The notes: a model not told the origin generated them from the letters alone. Positions 34,085-54,114 are shown, counted from the first letter of the stretch. The stretch is 64,000 bases of DNA from Whitmania pigra (GCA_021613335.1 JAJTWR010000284.1:106001-170000); one strand, 5' to 3'. Numbers and translations: made by a program.

Positions 34085-35780
34085 GACAAAATTTAAATGC
34101 CATCATTACACATAAAACTTCGATTGATGAAAACTTTTTTAAAGGCTATTAAGGACAATCACAAAAACTTTCAGCGCATTAAAGAAACATTTCGCCGAAT
34201 GACTGATGCAAAGTTAAAGGAAGGATTTTTTTTTCGGACCTCAAATCAGACATACTATGAAAGACCATGTATTTGAAACAAAACTGATAGATTTGCAGAA
34301 GACAGCTTGGAATTCATTCAAGGCTGTTGTTGATGGGTTTCTGGTAAGCCGGAAATTGGAAAACTACAAAGAACTTGTAAAGAAACTCACAAGTGACTAT
34401 GAAGCAATAGCAGCAAATCTGTTATTGAAGATGCACATCCTTCATTCGCATATATCAGGGGTGGGCAAACTTTTTGACTCGAGGGCCGCAATGGGTTCAT
34501 ATATTGGACCCGGGGGCCGGACCAAGAGTAGATGGACGGTGTGTATGTGTGAATTAATATAAATTAAATTTACATTTGTAACATTAAATGTTTAGATTAA
34601 TTTAAGGTAGAAAAGCATAAAAAGAGTTATTTTACAAAACTTTTATGCAATCTTTAATAAAATAGTATCTTCAATTTTAGTGGGAACAGTGTTGTTGGAT
34701 TTATTGATCTTCATGACGCTGAACGTCTGTTCACACATGTAGGTTGAGCCAAACAAGGCCAAAATCTTCTGTGCCATCCCCCGGAAATTTGGAAAATCTT
34801 TAAGTGAGGCATAGAACTCTTTTAATGGAAGAGAGCGGAAATTCTCCTTTAAGATTGCATCAGATTGACGATCGATTAGTTCCAATTGCACTTCTTGTGG
34901 GGCTGTTTCTGGGTCTTGTGACAAGGAACAGGCCACCAGCTGAAGTGACTTTTCAATTTTTTAAAAACTGAAAACCGACGGCAGAATTCTTCATGCAGGT
35001 CATTCAGTGATTTGCTATATTTATTCACATTTTGGATGGTCTTTTCTTGTGTGGCTAGTGTGGGAAAATGAGAGAAGATTTTCTTTGAAATTTGCCTAGA
35101 AAAAAAGGTCAACTTGGCTTTGAAGGCATTTACATTACTATACATGTCGTGCACATACAGGTCTTTTCCCTGTAGCTTAACGTTAAGCTCATTCATATGA
35201 GAAAAAATGTAAACGGCAAACGCAAAGTCACACAGCCAATTCTTGTCTCTCAGCTCTGGAAAATCATCAGACTTCCCCTTTAACTCCAAAAATGTATCAA
35301 TCACTTCTTTAAGATCCCACACTCGTTTAAAGACTTTGCCCAAACTCAACCAGCGGACACGAGACTGATAAAGCAAGTGGTGGTCTGCGTCGGTTTCCTC
35401 CAGAAATGCAATGAACTGACGGTGCTGAAGTCCCTTTGCTCGTATGCAGTTAACAAGCTTTATAACTGACTAAATTATCTAGTGCTCCGCGGGCCGGCTT
35501 GAAACGGCCGCCGGGCCATATACGGCCCGCGGGCCGTAGTTTGCCCATCCCTGGCATATATGCATAATTTCTTTCCTGACAAAATTTGCTGATGGCGCTG
35601 ATGAGCATGGTAAAGTTTCCAACAATGATGTCAAGGAAAATATAACCTGTCCATGATGTTTGATTTCTGTTGGTTGCTGTAGAGGGACGTTGCTTCCAGA
35701 TACAAAAGTAAATCAAGAAAAAGTCATTAGTTTACTTGAACAAGCAGAGGACTTGACAGTGATTTTTAAAGATAAACAAT
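34085..35780 (+). mobile_element. Old degenerate element of an uncharacterised transposon-like protein family, split by the hAT insertion
   Basis: Two + strand fragments flank the hAT element. The left reads FLKAIKDNHKNFQRIKETF and, after a frameshift in a poly-T run, MKDHVFETKLIDLQKTAW, then ENYKELVKKLTSDYEAIA and LKMHILHSHI. The right continues NFFPDKICADGADEHGKV and later LISVGC. Together these match a repeated protein type that I remember from arthropod and other invertebrate genomes, with blocks like SLKIHFLHSHLDFFP and DEHGERFHQDI. The function of that family is not known to me. Several frameshifts and stops show decay. Confidence 0.6.
34456..35553 (-). mobile_element. hAT transposon (ZBED/GTF2IRD2-like transposase), internally deleted, perfect 8-bp TSDs
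   Basis: 1098 bp bounded by inverted termini: CAGGGGTGGGCAAACTTTTT on the left and, reverse complemented, CAGGGATGGGCAAACTACGG on the right. GCATATAT flanks it exactly on both sides (34448-34455 and 35554-35561). On the minus strand from about 35450 it encodes KGLQHRQFIAFLEETDADHH and RVRWLSLGKVFKRVWDL, and in a second frame YMCEQTFSVMKINKS, the hAT C-terminal dimerisation block. A frameshift near 34925-34940 separates the two. The N-terminal half with the BED zinc finger and part of the catalytic core is absent, so it is non-autonomous. Intact TSDs and termini suggest fairly recent insertion. Confidence 0.9.
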
Positions 35781-36366
35781 GAACACTGCCTTTGTTAAAA
35801 TTTACCTTTGTTGTATATGCACATTGCACATAAAGTCTAATATTAAAATTGGTGTAACATCAATTCTAAACGCGATAGAGAATCAGAATATAAATAATAA
35901 TTTAAAATACTATTTTGAAAAAGTTATTTTAATTAAATCATAATTTTACGTATTTGAAACATACTTTCTACTTGAAATTGTTAAATTGTAATAAAATATT
36001 ATAAATGGTTAAATTAATATCATTTGATTATAACGAACATTTAATTTAAGTATTTCAAATAAGTAAATAAATAAAATATTTCATAATTATTCATTAATTT
36101 CAATCTTAATAAAATAATTATTTAACGGAAAATCTTTCCAGAAATACCAGAAATAATTCCAGGAAAGTCCTCAAAAGGTGTGTTAGGATGGAATTGTTGT
36201 GAATAAATCAAAGATTAATTCAACCAATTGCACGTGGATCTGTTTTTTTATAAAAACAAAATTTTTAATCAATTGCTTCGTGCTGCCTGTTTTTTCACGA
36301 TGAAGCAGAAAATTGCAGAAAAAAAAGACGAAAATACTCCGTTTGGGGAATCGTTGGTCATCAACG
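35781..36366. other. Intergenic, no gene seen
   Basis: AT-rich with no conserved coding or RNA signal. Confidence 0.4.
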
Positions 36367-36369
36367 ATG

Positions 36370-36401
<32 letters not shown>

Positions 36402-36421
36402 GATGGTGATGACAATGGCGA
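36367..36421. repeat. (GAT)n microsatellite
   Basis: About 55 bp of GAT units with GGTGAT interruptions. Confidence 0.9.
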
Positions 36422-36930
36422 CGATTATGATCTCATAAATCCATCCCTCCGCCACGAGTAAACAGCAATTTTCCAGATTATTTCACCGGTAATTGTAATT
36501 GTAACTGTAATTCTCTTATCGATTGTGGTAACCATGACAACGGGCTTTCCACTCCGCTGTCTGCTTATTTTGTTTTTTGTCCTTCCTGTTTTCTGAATGG
36601 TCCCCATTTTGGTTTCATGACGTCATCATTCAGCACTAAATATACTAAATGTATGTAGAATATATTTATATATGAGGATGGATGGATGTTGAGTGAAATG
36701 GAGGGACGAATAAACAACTGAATGAAAGGATGAATTGTAATGGATGTATGGAATCACAAAAAGATGGACCAACTGGTGAGTGAATTAATGGATAGATAAA
36801 TTAATGAATGGATTGGCAATAAATTAATGGGCTGAGAAAGAATTACATTCGCACATGCTTCCTCCACTTGGGACGTTCAAGAGAAGAAAATAATCCACGT
36901 GCCTCAAGTTTTTTTTAATTTTACATTTCG

Positions 36931-37020
36931 TCATCATCATCATCATCGTCATCGTCATCGTCATCGTTATCGTTATCGTCATCGTCATCGTCATCATCAT
37001 CATCATCATCATCATCGTCG
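36931..37020. repeat. (CAT/CGT)n microsatellite
   Basis: ATCATCATCATCATCGTC and CATCGT dimers, about 90 bp; a small version of the 41.4-kb array structure. Confidence 0.92.
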
Positions 37021-37559
37021 CTTTCATTCTGGAGCTTCTTGAACTCTCAAACAAAGTGAGAGATCGCGATGTTGTTAATACTGTTAATGGAAATTTTAGC
37101 TCATTTGATAACATTATCAACTGTAATAATTAACAATTGCAACGGTAATATAAAAACCAACAACACCACAATACAATAGCAATCAACAGTAGCAGACAAT
37201 ACAAAACAGTATTCTCGATGTATTTGTTCTGCTTGTCGACGTCAATTGGAATATTTTGTATTTCCTCTACTTCAAGGCAATAAGTTTCTCATTGTTAAGA
37301 AAGGAAATGGATTTTCATAAGAGAAAAGTTATTAAAACACCAAAAAAGAAAGTCTGAAATGAATGAAAGTAATATAAAATTACCTGCCGAGAGTGAATTA
37401 TGTGGTGGTGTGCAATGACATGCTTTTTAATAAGCCTTTTAAATACATCACAAATGAAATTAATTAACTCTTTCCTTTATTGAGCAGAACAAGAAATGAA
37501 CAATATAAATATAACAAAACAAAATTATGCCCGCTTAAAGGTTGATCATATAGAATTAG

Positions 37560-38700
37560 TATTCCGCTCTCTGGACATCCTACATCATATTTAAAAGCCA
37601 TTTAAATGGGGTTATTATTTGCGGACGGAGAGTGAATGAGATGTCAGAGAAATCATGGCGAATTAATAATGAAGTGTTTGGGCATGCGTTTAAAAGAAGA
37701 TAGGCTCGTTTGAAAAAAATTTATGGCTGGGATTTTTGAATACTTTCATAGTCCTAAGTATGTGAAGAAATGAAGTAGTGTGTGCTGGATATGGCAGAGG
37801 GTGATTTGTATAATTTGATTTGACGGATAATAATGTAAGGTAGTGCGTAAGAGTGAGTTAGAAAAAGTTCAATATACACTCCGCCAAATATATATAGGAA
37901 GTACCCATTTTTTTTTTATATATACCTCATATCTCAACTACGTCACGAAAAGTTCTTAACTTTTAGGATGTTATGTAAATTGTGCTTCCAAAATTATGTT
38001 TTAAATTTGGTGAAATATTATTTTCAAACTTAGCAAAAAATCCCAATAATGTGTTTTTACGGTGCCAAAAAAAGATAGGAAGTAAACGTCAAAAGTCAAC
38101 AATAACATTAAAAATGTATTTTTATATATAAAAAGTTATTTAATATGAAATTATGTTTCCTTTCTTTTCTATTATATCAAGACATCTTTTGTCCATCGAC
38201 AAAATTAATTTTTTTTATAAAGTCTGCTTCCAGCTGATTCCAGGTGATTCTGATGGCATCTTCAAACTCTGAAAAAAATGAGTACTTCCTATATATATTG
38301 GGCGGAGTGTAAGTAGGGAAGTATCTGGTGGTCCAGTTTGTAAATAATGATGTCGATATGATGTGGTTAATCTGCTGTACTTTAAGAATCTTGAGTTTTT
38401 TGAAAAAGTGGTCAGTGTGAAAGTTGTAAAGTAGGTGCAAAGCAATACGAATATATCTTTTTTGGAGTTTAAGTAAGGGAAGCAGATAGGATGGATAATT
38501 ACAAGCCCAAACCAGATTAAAATAATTTGAATATGGAAATAAGAAGGAATAATATAACGTTACAGCTATCGTCGAGGTGATAAAGTGACGGAAATATTTT
38601 CGATGCTCTTTGAAATCTTGCTAAAGAAATATTGAATATGTGGTAAGGTGTTGACCAATGATGATTCCAAGAAATTTACAATTCTGTGAACAAATCAATA
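37560..38700 (-). mobile_element. LINE reverse-transcriptase C-terminal remnant, interrupted by a Tc1-like element
   Basis: The minus strand from 38700 to 38312 carries decayed LINE blocks: FLGIIIGQHLT, then (after frame changes) LYYSFLFPYSNYFNLVWA, YPSYLLPLLKLQKRYIRIAL, and FHTDHFFKKLKILKVQQINH. These match the region after the RT core in CR1/Jockey-like elements (FLGVxID, NYxxxVWA, LQKRxIRI). The frame is broken by the element at 37877-38309; below 37875 weak remnants may continue. The 38700 end runs into an AAT-rich array. The lower boundary is approximate. Confidence 0.7.
37877..38309. mobile_element. Tc1/mariner-like non-autonomous element with TA TSDs
   Basis: 433 bp with nearly perfect terminal inverted repeats: CACTCCGCCAAATATATATA then GGAAGTACCCATTTTTTTT at the left; the right end reverse-complements to CACTCCGCCCAATATATATA then GGAAGTACTCATTTTTTT. 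TA dinucleotides flank both ends (37875-37876 and 38310-38311). Near the right end the minus strand reads FEDAIRITWNQLEADFIKKI, similar to the C-terminal end of Tc1 transposases (W..I...Y...V). Confidence 0.85.
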
Positions 38701-38739
38701 ATAATAGTAATAATGATAGCAACAATAATGAAGATGACG

Positions 38740-38814
38740 GCGAAGACGATCATGGTAATAATAATAATAATAATGGTACTACTACTAATAATAATGGTGA
38801 TAATAATAATGGTG

Positions 38815-38912
<98 letters not shown>

Positions 38913-38946
38913 GTGATAATAATAATGGTGATAATAATAATAATAA

Positions 38947-38981
<35 letters not shown>
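38740..38981. repeat. (AAT)n array with GGT-containing interruptions
   Basis: AAT units interrupted by AATGGTGATAATAATAATGG motifs that themselves repeat in the first and last thirds. About 240 bp. Confidence 0.94.
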
Positions 38982-38982
<1 letters not shown>

Positions 38983-39140
38983 TAACGGTTGCCATAAATA
39001 CTGAGGATGTGCACAATGACCCTCCATTGTAATCCATCAACGAGAACCTGTCAGCGTCAGTTGCGACTTGGTATTAAAAAGCGGTATTATAAGCGGTCCT
39101 TTGTGTATCCATGGAATGACATTTTGTTGCCGCGGTGTGA

Positions 39141-39143
<3 letters not shown>

Positions 39144-39192
<49 letters not shown>

Positions 39193-39217
39193 CGATGATG
39201 ACGATGATGATGATGAT

Positions 39218-39269
<52 letters not shown>

Positions 39270-39284
39270 GGATGATGATGATGA

Positions 39285-39315
<31 letters not shown>

Positions 39316-39358
39316 GATGATGATGATGATGATGATGATGATGTGATGATGATGATGC

Positions 39359-39404
<46 letters not shown>

Positions 39405-39449
39405 ATGATGATGATGATGATTGATGATGATGATGATGATGATGATGAT

Positions 39450-39519
<70 letters not shown>

Positions 39520-39550
39520 TGATGATGATGATGATGATGATGATGATAAT
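39144..39550. repeat. (GAT)n array
   Basis: About 405 bp of GAT units with scattered single-base slips and rare GAC, GAG and GCT variants. Confidence 0.97.
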
Positions 39551-39640
39551 GATCGTAAAAGTAGAAATAAAACTTGAGTCATGTGGATTATTTTCTTCTC
39601 ATCATCGTCATCAATGTCAACAACAAACACATTTTAATTA

Positions 39641-40184
39641 CAGTTCAACCCGGTTATGTTGACGGCCTAAGGGTTTGCCAAAAAGCGTCGAGATAACAAA
39701 TGAATCGATTATAATCGAAAATCAATATGGCGACTGAATGTTAACATGTGCTTGAAACTCCTTTATGTACTTAATGCGCATTTTTTTTTAACACAAGAGC
39801 AATTGATAAGATGTATCCAGTATGATTTCTTACAGATATTTTTAGAACGAAAAAAATAAAAAGTTTTGCTTCAACATGTTATCCATCAGACAAGAACTAC
39901 AAAAGAGAATCGACATAACCGATGAAAAAATGCTACGACAAGGTGGGAATTTTGGGGTTCCACTGCAATGTAGGCAATTAGTCACGGGGATCGAGATAAC
40001 TGACGAAAAGTGTCAAATTTGGCCATCTTTTGTGCTCGATGTGTTAAGGTTCAACGACATAAATGAATCGACATAAACGATGAGAAAATGGTAAGACAAA
40101 GTGGGAATTTGGCGGTTCCACTTCAAAAACGTGGACTTAAATAGGGTTGTCGAGTTAACCGAGATCAAGATAAATGTACCACTG
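39641..40184. mobile_element. Tigger/pogo-like MITE, complete with TA TSDs
   Basis: 544 bp from CAGTTCAACCCGGTTATGTT to AGATAAATGTACCACTG, flanked by TA on both sides (39639-39640 and 40185-40186). The right half matches, in reverse complement, the 5' region of the element at 57939 (AACCGATGAAAAAATG, GGCCATCTTTTGTGCTCGA, GTGGGAATTTGGCGGTTCCA). The left part (GTTAACATGTGCTTGAAACT) matches the 3' part of the 33.1-kb copy. It is therefore an internally deleted derivative with no transposase left. Confidence 0.88.
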
Positions 40185-40186
40185 TA

Positions 40187-41439
40187 CCATCTGATTATTT
40201 TCTTTTTCTTATTTATTACAAAATCAACAGCCTGTTCAACCCTGCACGACCTATTTTATGCTTTTTCGTGTCGAACTATTCCTTCCTACCACCCAATTCG
40301 TGTAATGACTTACTTTATGGCTTGACCTATTTGGCTTGTTGATGACCTACTTCGCGTATTAACCGGATATGAGAATCTTCATTCAATTTCATGAAATTGT
40401 ATTCAAAGGCTGTTATTTCCTTTTGTTCAATTTAAATTCACTTTTTTCATACGTTTATCACTCCATCTTTTCATAACTTTATGATTTTAATATTTGGATT
40501 CATTCACTCTCTCACAGTTCCATCGTTCGATCGCAATATCTTCTTTTTTAATGACCGATTTAAAGTATTTATAGCGGATTAAATGTTTGCAAAACTTCTA
40601 ATCGCTGTAAAACTTTCACTTGAAAGTTACAATTAGATCCAAATATTTAAAATTATAACCTCCGTCCGATATTTTTACTCCGTTAAAAGTAAATTTAACC
40701 TAATTTTGTGCTTTTGAAGTTCTGGGTAGTAATTGCTGCTGGATTTATAGTTTGAATTTGCACTATTTATGCGTCAAATACCGAAATTTACAGTTTAATT
40801 TCTCTAATATTGGTTTTGCAAGTAATTTCATTTTTTAAATGCAATTAAATCTTTAACTGATGCTGTTTTTATTTTATCGTTTTTAAGGAAATTAAATTTA
40901 AAAATAAATAAAAACGTTACCCTTGTATATTTAAAATAGCAATAAGATAATAATCTTAACAATATCAATAATTTTCTTTTCAAAGTAGATTTGCGCCTTT
41001 TCTTAAAATTATGTGAAATCACCTGCATTGATTAGATGTATGTGCAGGTCTGTACCTGAGTTTTTATGATCAAATGAGGACTTCAAAGTCCATAGTTTAT
41101 TAAATTTTAATTTTAATTAAAAATTGATTTAATTTTAAATACAATTTTAAATAAAAATAATTGTAACATTAAATATTCCTAAGTAATCATTAATTAACTA
41201 GTAATCAGTCTTAAGCTGATAATTACAAATTGAAGTTTTAATAAATCGTTAACTTAACAACTAAATATATAAATAATATCATTAACAAATAAATATTGAA
41301 GTGAAATTAATCCACTTCAATAACAAAAAATTAACATTTGTGCAAGAATTAAACTGATTTTTTTAACTTTATTTGATTGGAAATAATATTAATTTTATTA
41401 CGACCATCAAAAAACAACGTCATCGCCGTCATTTCAGTT
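40187..41439. other. Intergenic, no gene seen
   Basis: AT-rich sequence between the MITE and the large trinucleotide array. No coding or RNA signal could be supported. Confidence 0.4.
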
Positions 41440-42700
<1,261 letters not shown>

Positions 42701-42846
42701 GTTATCATTTTATTCACTATTGAAATAAATAGAGACAGAGAGGAGGAGGTAAGTTGAACTGAATGAAATGACCATTCATTCCGCACCACGGATGTTGCTG
42801 ATTCCATCAAATCAAGAGGACCAGAAAATCTCATTCTCGGAAACGC

Positions 42847-42960
42847 TTGGGTTACTCTGACCGAGTGTTCTTCCATTATCCGTCCATCCATCCATCCATC
42901 CATCCATCCATCCATCTGTCCGTTTATCTGTCCGTCCATCTGTCCGTCTATCCGTCCATC
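42847..42960. repeat. (ATCC)n array with the same flank as at 23993
   Basis: TTGGGTTACTCTGACCGAG (42847-42865) is identical to 23993-24011. It is followed by GTGTTCTTCCATTATCC, then ATCC units to about 42915 and decayed CCGTCTGT variants. Confidence 0.93.
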
Positions 42961-44097
42961 CATTTCTGATTCACCAATTTACCCAAATTTTCCCCAATAA
43001 TTTATTTTATTGCAAAAACAAGTTAAACGATTAATTTAGTGATTATTAAATAAAATCATTAATTAAATGATCATTAAATAGAATGAAATTTGTAATAAAT
43101 TATAAAAAAATATCATAAAAAGATGATTTAAGTGCCCTCATTGACCGTCAATGAATGTTGACACAATTTTCTCTAACGTCAGTTTCGATAAAGTTTTTCT
43201 TTTTTTTATAAGAATACACAAAAATAGAAAGATAGAATTCCTCAAAGAATACGTGTTTGGTCAACTGTTGGATGGCAATAAAAAAGGGAATTTAATTTCC
43301 TGTGCAAACAAATTTTAATTTTTTTATTTATTGCGACCTTCACATTTCTCCGTGTCGTTATCGAGACTGCTCCACACACCATCGACCAGTCTGGACATTT
43401 GGGAATTATTTATTTAGTTATTAATTATGAAAGTTGTATTAATTATTATAAATAAAAACAATAATTTGTCTGACTCATTAATCCATTTATTTGTTAAACC
43501 GCTTTATTTGTTGCGCATTTCCTTGACGACAAGGGACTCATTTGCGTCGCTTCAAGAGTATCTAGATTTTCTTGATTTCGACTTAAGATAAGATTAGTTA
43601 CTTATTTATTTCGCTATTAGCAACACAAAACAACTAACCATCTTCATCCGCTCTAAACATTCAAACAACCCTCACGACTACTGCATCTTCTCACTCCAAG
43701 TTTCACATCGAACACAAAATCAGTCATTACCATTATCAGGTGGTACCTGCAGGTGATTCGAACAAAAGAACTGGACTCGTGCTATATCAAAGAAAAAAAA
43801 ATTATCTAACGAAATCAAGTAATTGTCGAGACAAATGCACTCATCATGAGGCGTCGAGTGGCGATGTTCTGTGATATATTCGCCCGTTAAGCACTCGTCC
43901 TTAACGCTGGCTGCCCAAAGAGAAGACTTTCTTTTTGACTCCTGGTTTTGGAAAATGCACGAACACTTTCGTTTGCCTGAGGTAAAAATGAAGAAACATC
44001 AGTGCTTTCAGGAGATGGACTTGCGGGACTTGTATCATTTTTTAAATATTTGTTTTCAGGAATCTGCGTGGGCTTAATTCGCTTTAGTTATCTCGCC
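42961..44097. other. Intergenic, no gene seen
   Basis: The + strand ORF at 43871-44077 has no recognisable domain and runs toward the (ATT)n array. Confidence 0.4.

Positions 44098-49886
<5,789 letters not shown>

Positions 49887-49949
<63 letters not shown>
49887..49949. repeat. (ATT)n microsatellite
   Basis: About 21 pure ATT units. Confidence 0.96.
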
Positions 49950-50349
49950 CACACAATAAATGAATTTCCAATCATTATTTCTTGCGTTTGTAATCAGCAC
50001 AGCGCCCATCGTTGTTAAAGTCGGCGAAAATGAACTGCTTCATCTTTTAATCTTGTCAGAATGAAGATCCGACAAAAGATCACGAATGAATTCAATTTAT
50101 TTATTTACTCCATCAGAATCACTGGAGCAGCACATCGGACGAAAAGCTTTCAAGTTGCAATAAAAACAATGAAATCCTCCCGAATACCCGCACATGTTTT
50201 TGTCCGATAACCGACATTTTCCAGTTTCCTGATCGTCGCCAGGAACCTTTTGCCGTCAACAAAAGCTTTCAAATCCTTTGTGAAACCTCGATGGGGCCGA
50301 AGAGTCAAGTGTTACTGCTTCTGCAGTTGTTGTGCTTTCAGGAGTTCTT

Positions 50350-50417
50350 GGTTTATTGTTGACCTTTGTTGACCTCTGTTGACCCTTGTTGACCTTTGCT
50401 GACCCTTGTTGACCTCA
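50350..50417. repeat. Minisatellite of TTGTTGACCTTTG-type units
   Basis: Six imperfect copies of a 12-bp unit around GTTGACC (GTTGACCTTT, GTTGACCTCT, GTTGACCCTT and so on). Confidence 0.88.
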
Positions 50418-52285
50418 GATCCGTGGACGTATTCGATACGAATGTTGAGTTGTTCAATTCAGCCATATCCATGTGATGAACGCTTTTAATTTGTAATGTG
50501 GAACGCAAGCCTTACCAGTAATTTGAAACTGGGAAAAATGATTTAGCCGAAGAATACATTGCATTGTTATAATGACATATATGATATATACGTATATGAT
50601 TGTAAAGAGCAAAAGTTAATAAGAGCACAGTGAGATAAAATATTTAATATTTTATTTAATAAGTAAATAATTAAACTTGATAACCGCATGCAGTTGCAGA
50701 AAATGATGAGAGTGGGCAGTTGAGAGAAACATGTGCAAACTCCTCGAGCAAAAGCACCCATGCGGAAAGATATTTTACCGCGAAAGAAGAAAAATTCTTT
50801 CTAAAAAAAAAAAATAAATTAAAAAAAAACAAGAATCCAGCCATCGTCCAAGCTATTTTGAATGAATGAGTTGCAAGGCACAAATCAAACGCGAGGAACT
50901 AAAAAGCGAAAGCGAAAGTAGGGGAGGAACTTTACTCTCCTAACGTCCAATCTTCCAACAACTTGACAGCGTTCTTGGAAGAAGAACGCATTCCATTTCT
51001 ATGAGTCATCGTTCCATTTGCTCTTTAAGAACCCCTCCCAACCCGTCCTTCTGGTCTCTGGAATGTTAGGGTCCATATTTCAATTTGATTTCCGATTTTA
51101 GGCGAATAGATTTTTTTTAAATCTGTAAATTAAATTTAAAATTTAAAGTTTGTTGGGGTGCTGTTGTATTGCTGTTGTTGTTGAATTTTAGTTTGAATGT
51201 TGTATGCTTCTTTTAAATCACTCATCATCATCGTCAACGGAGGCAAGAAGAGTTCCCAATAAAAACATATTTTCGAACAAAACTCCAATTTTGTGTCCAT
51301 TGTCTGTCAATTTTGTTGTTGCACGTATACAACAATATTCTTTTTATTCCATTAATATTCATCCATAAATCCTTTCACATCTCCAGCCCTCTTTTTCATT
51401 CGGTGAATGGATGTAGGATGTAAAATGGAAATGTTGGTAAACATAAACATAGACTAAATGAAAAATATAGCAAAATACAATTTGCCACAAGAATAAACAC
51501 TTTCATTAAATGTCCGTTTTCATTAAAAAATAACAATAAAAACAAAATAAAAACAAAGGTTAACATCTAAAATTATAACATTATTTCTGGTCATAATTAT
51601 AATTGCAATTTAATTTTTTTTATTTTTAAACTTTAGCTTAGGCGTTTATTAGAACTTCTCGAAAGAAATTAATTCTTTCTCTGACGAATGGTACTTGAAT
51701 GGAGCTCTGAATACAAAGACATGGCGGCGGTTGACCCCTGAAAAGTGGTGCGAAAGAACCCAATGGACTGAATTTACGAGACCTGGAATGCGTGGGAAAG
51801 GAACTCAACAGACATAAATTTATACTTCATTTCGAGCAGGAAGCTAAAAACCAAAAAAAAAAACCAATATAAAAACAAGAAAAAAATTACGGAATCAGAT
51901 TTTATTTCAATGGAGAAATAAATTTAGAAATAGTCAAAAACGAAATTTTGGATATTCTCCTTTGCTTTCTCGTACATCCTAGTCATGCTGGATGATGGTA
52001 ATACCAGAGAAAATGTTTTTGCCTTTAGCAACTGGATGGAATTTACCGTGGAATCAATCAGCAAGTCAATCAATCAATCGGGAACACTTTGCTTTCAATC
52101 GATCACAAATTGTCACATCTTGCCCTTCGCTTTTTTATTGTAAGGTCCTATTCCTCCGTTCTGCCGCGAAAGCTTCAAAATTTTCGGACAATTTGCCACC
52201 TTCCATTAATCGATCCGCTGACTAGTCGATTGTGGCGTGTTTTGAGAAACTGTCCTGTTGAGAATCGCTTTATCACTCAAGAAAT

Positions 52286-52370
52286 TCCAATGCATAGCAT
52301 CATGCATTCTAGTGCATGACATCGTGCATTCTGATACATGACAACGTGTATTCTAGTGCATGACAATATC
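52286..52370. repeat. Minisatellite of about 25-bp TAGTGCATGACATCGTGCATTC units
   Basis: Three to four imperfect copies (GTGCATGACATCGTGCATTC, ATACATGACAACGTGTATTC, GTGCATGACAATATC). Confidence 0.85.
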
Positions 52371-52976
52371 GGTAAATGTGTCTCTAGCAGCATTGCAGCT
52401 AGATAAGGAAGAGCTCAATTCTGTTCAGCAAATAGATATTTTAGCATTAGGAAAATTCGGAAAATGTCCTTAAGGCGCTGTTCACATCTCCGATCGTAAA
52501 GCAGTGTTGTTAATTACTGGGGAGTCATTGATGTTCACAGAGGCGTAAAATCTTTCATAGATTCTCCTTGCAGAATTACCAAGGCATAACTGCTCCCAGA
52601 TAAGGTGATTAATCGACTGTGGTCAGCCAACGTTAATTGTTTTAATTAGAAATCCATGCATCAACTCGCAGCCCCTGAGTTCGACTCCTGTCTCGGGATT
52701 CTTGGGTCGTGTCATTGGATTGATATCATCATTGGAAAAGTATTATTTCATTTTTGACTCTTTTTTTTTATAAATTGTATTTCAAGTTTCTCAATTTCGG
52801 ATCTCCAATGAATGGATATAATTAAATGAGTAAATAAAATATCATATTATAACGTTAATCATGTGTTTTATTGAACTATCTCAAGAAATCATTTTATGTC
52901 TTTTTATATCTTAAAAGACTGTGCTCCAGTAATAAAATTTAATAAAATATATTCGCAATGAAACAAATGAAATAAC

Positions 52977-53164
52977 ATTTTAAATGTAAAAAAAGATTTA
53001 TGTGCTAATATAATTTAAATGCGTCGTGGCGATTTACAGGCACAACCTGAGACATGTGTTATCACAAATTATTTTAAATGTAAAAAAAGATTTATGTGCT
53101 AATATAATTTAAATGCGTCGTGGCGATTTACAGGCACAACCTGAGACATGTGTTATCACAAATT
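52977..53164. repeat. Tandem duplication, 94-bp unit, two nearly identical copies
   Basis: TAAATGTAAAAAAAGATTTA through GCGTCGTGGCGATTTACAGG to TGTTATCACAAATTAT occurs twice with period 94 and no difference that I could see. Confidence 0.95.
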
Positions 53165-54114
53165 ATCCTTATTACTGTAATTGTCATTCATTCACACTTT
53201 AATGCTTCCTTCACAAAAAAATTAATTTCTACTTTTTTTCTTTGTTTTCATCAACAAAGTCATCGAATTAAATTCGAGAATTCAAAACCTCTTTTCGAAG
53301 AGATGGTTTTTGGTGATGATTTAATCGCATTTGTTTCTGAATGCCAATTATTTTTAAATTAATTGTTTGAGCAACGAAAAATTCAAGTTTTTAAAAATAT
53401 TTTTATTAGAATTTCTCTGGCACGACGATATTCCGATAATTAAAAATAACGATGATGATGGCATCGATGTAACCGAAACAGATTAATCTGCGCAGTTGAC
53501 AGAAATTTAATTTCTATTCCGAATGTTTATCTTTTACAATATTTCGTCAAATAATTAAAAAATATATTCTTTAGCTATTTGTCAACAAAATAAATAAAAA
53601 GTTATTGGATCAAAACAACAAAATTGAGAATGAACAACATCTTATCACGCATTACGCAGGAAGAAATGCGAGCAAAACATCAAGGAAAACAGTTGCAACA
53701 ACAACAACAACAACGTCCTAACAACAATCTCAGAGGATTGTCAAAGTGCGTCAAAGAGATGGAACTGCACTGATGCACACGTCAACTCAAAAAAAAAATT
53801 TCTTTGAAACGGGTGCAAAGTAATCCTATGGATTAGAAAGTTGAAAAGAGTTTTTTTTTTAAATATTTACATTTTCTCGAGTCACTGAATGTCGTTCAAG
53901 AGGAAATAATAGAGAGTAAGTTGAAGGAATCTGTTGTTCGATTTTAAAGATTACAGATTACAATTACAGTTGATTATGTTTACAGTTAATTGATGTTTTA
54001 AATTAATTTAAAATGAAAAAAAAATCAAATTCGAATGACAATCGAATGAACGCCTCAAGTTAAGAAATGCCTACACGGATACTAAGTGCTAAACCATCCA
54101 TAACTCGCATGTTT

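Larger units (their letters stand above)
49950..54114. other. Intergenic region upstream of the GPCR stop, with short tandem repeats
   Basis: No gene is supported. It contains the TTGACC minisatellite (50350-50417), a 24-25 bp repeat (52286-52370), a 94-bp duplication (52977-53164) and the GPCR 3' UTR close to 54115. Confidence 0.45.

Noticed and set aside
52600..52710. Possible tRNA or tRNA-derived sequence (GAGTTCGACTCC B-box-like)
   Set aside because: I could not pair an acceptor stem or place an anticodon arm; the A-box match is weak.
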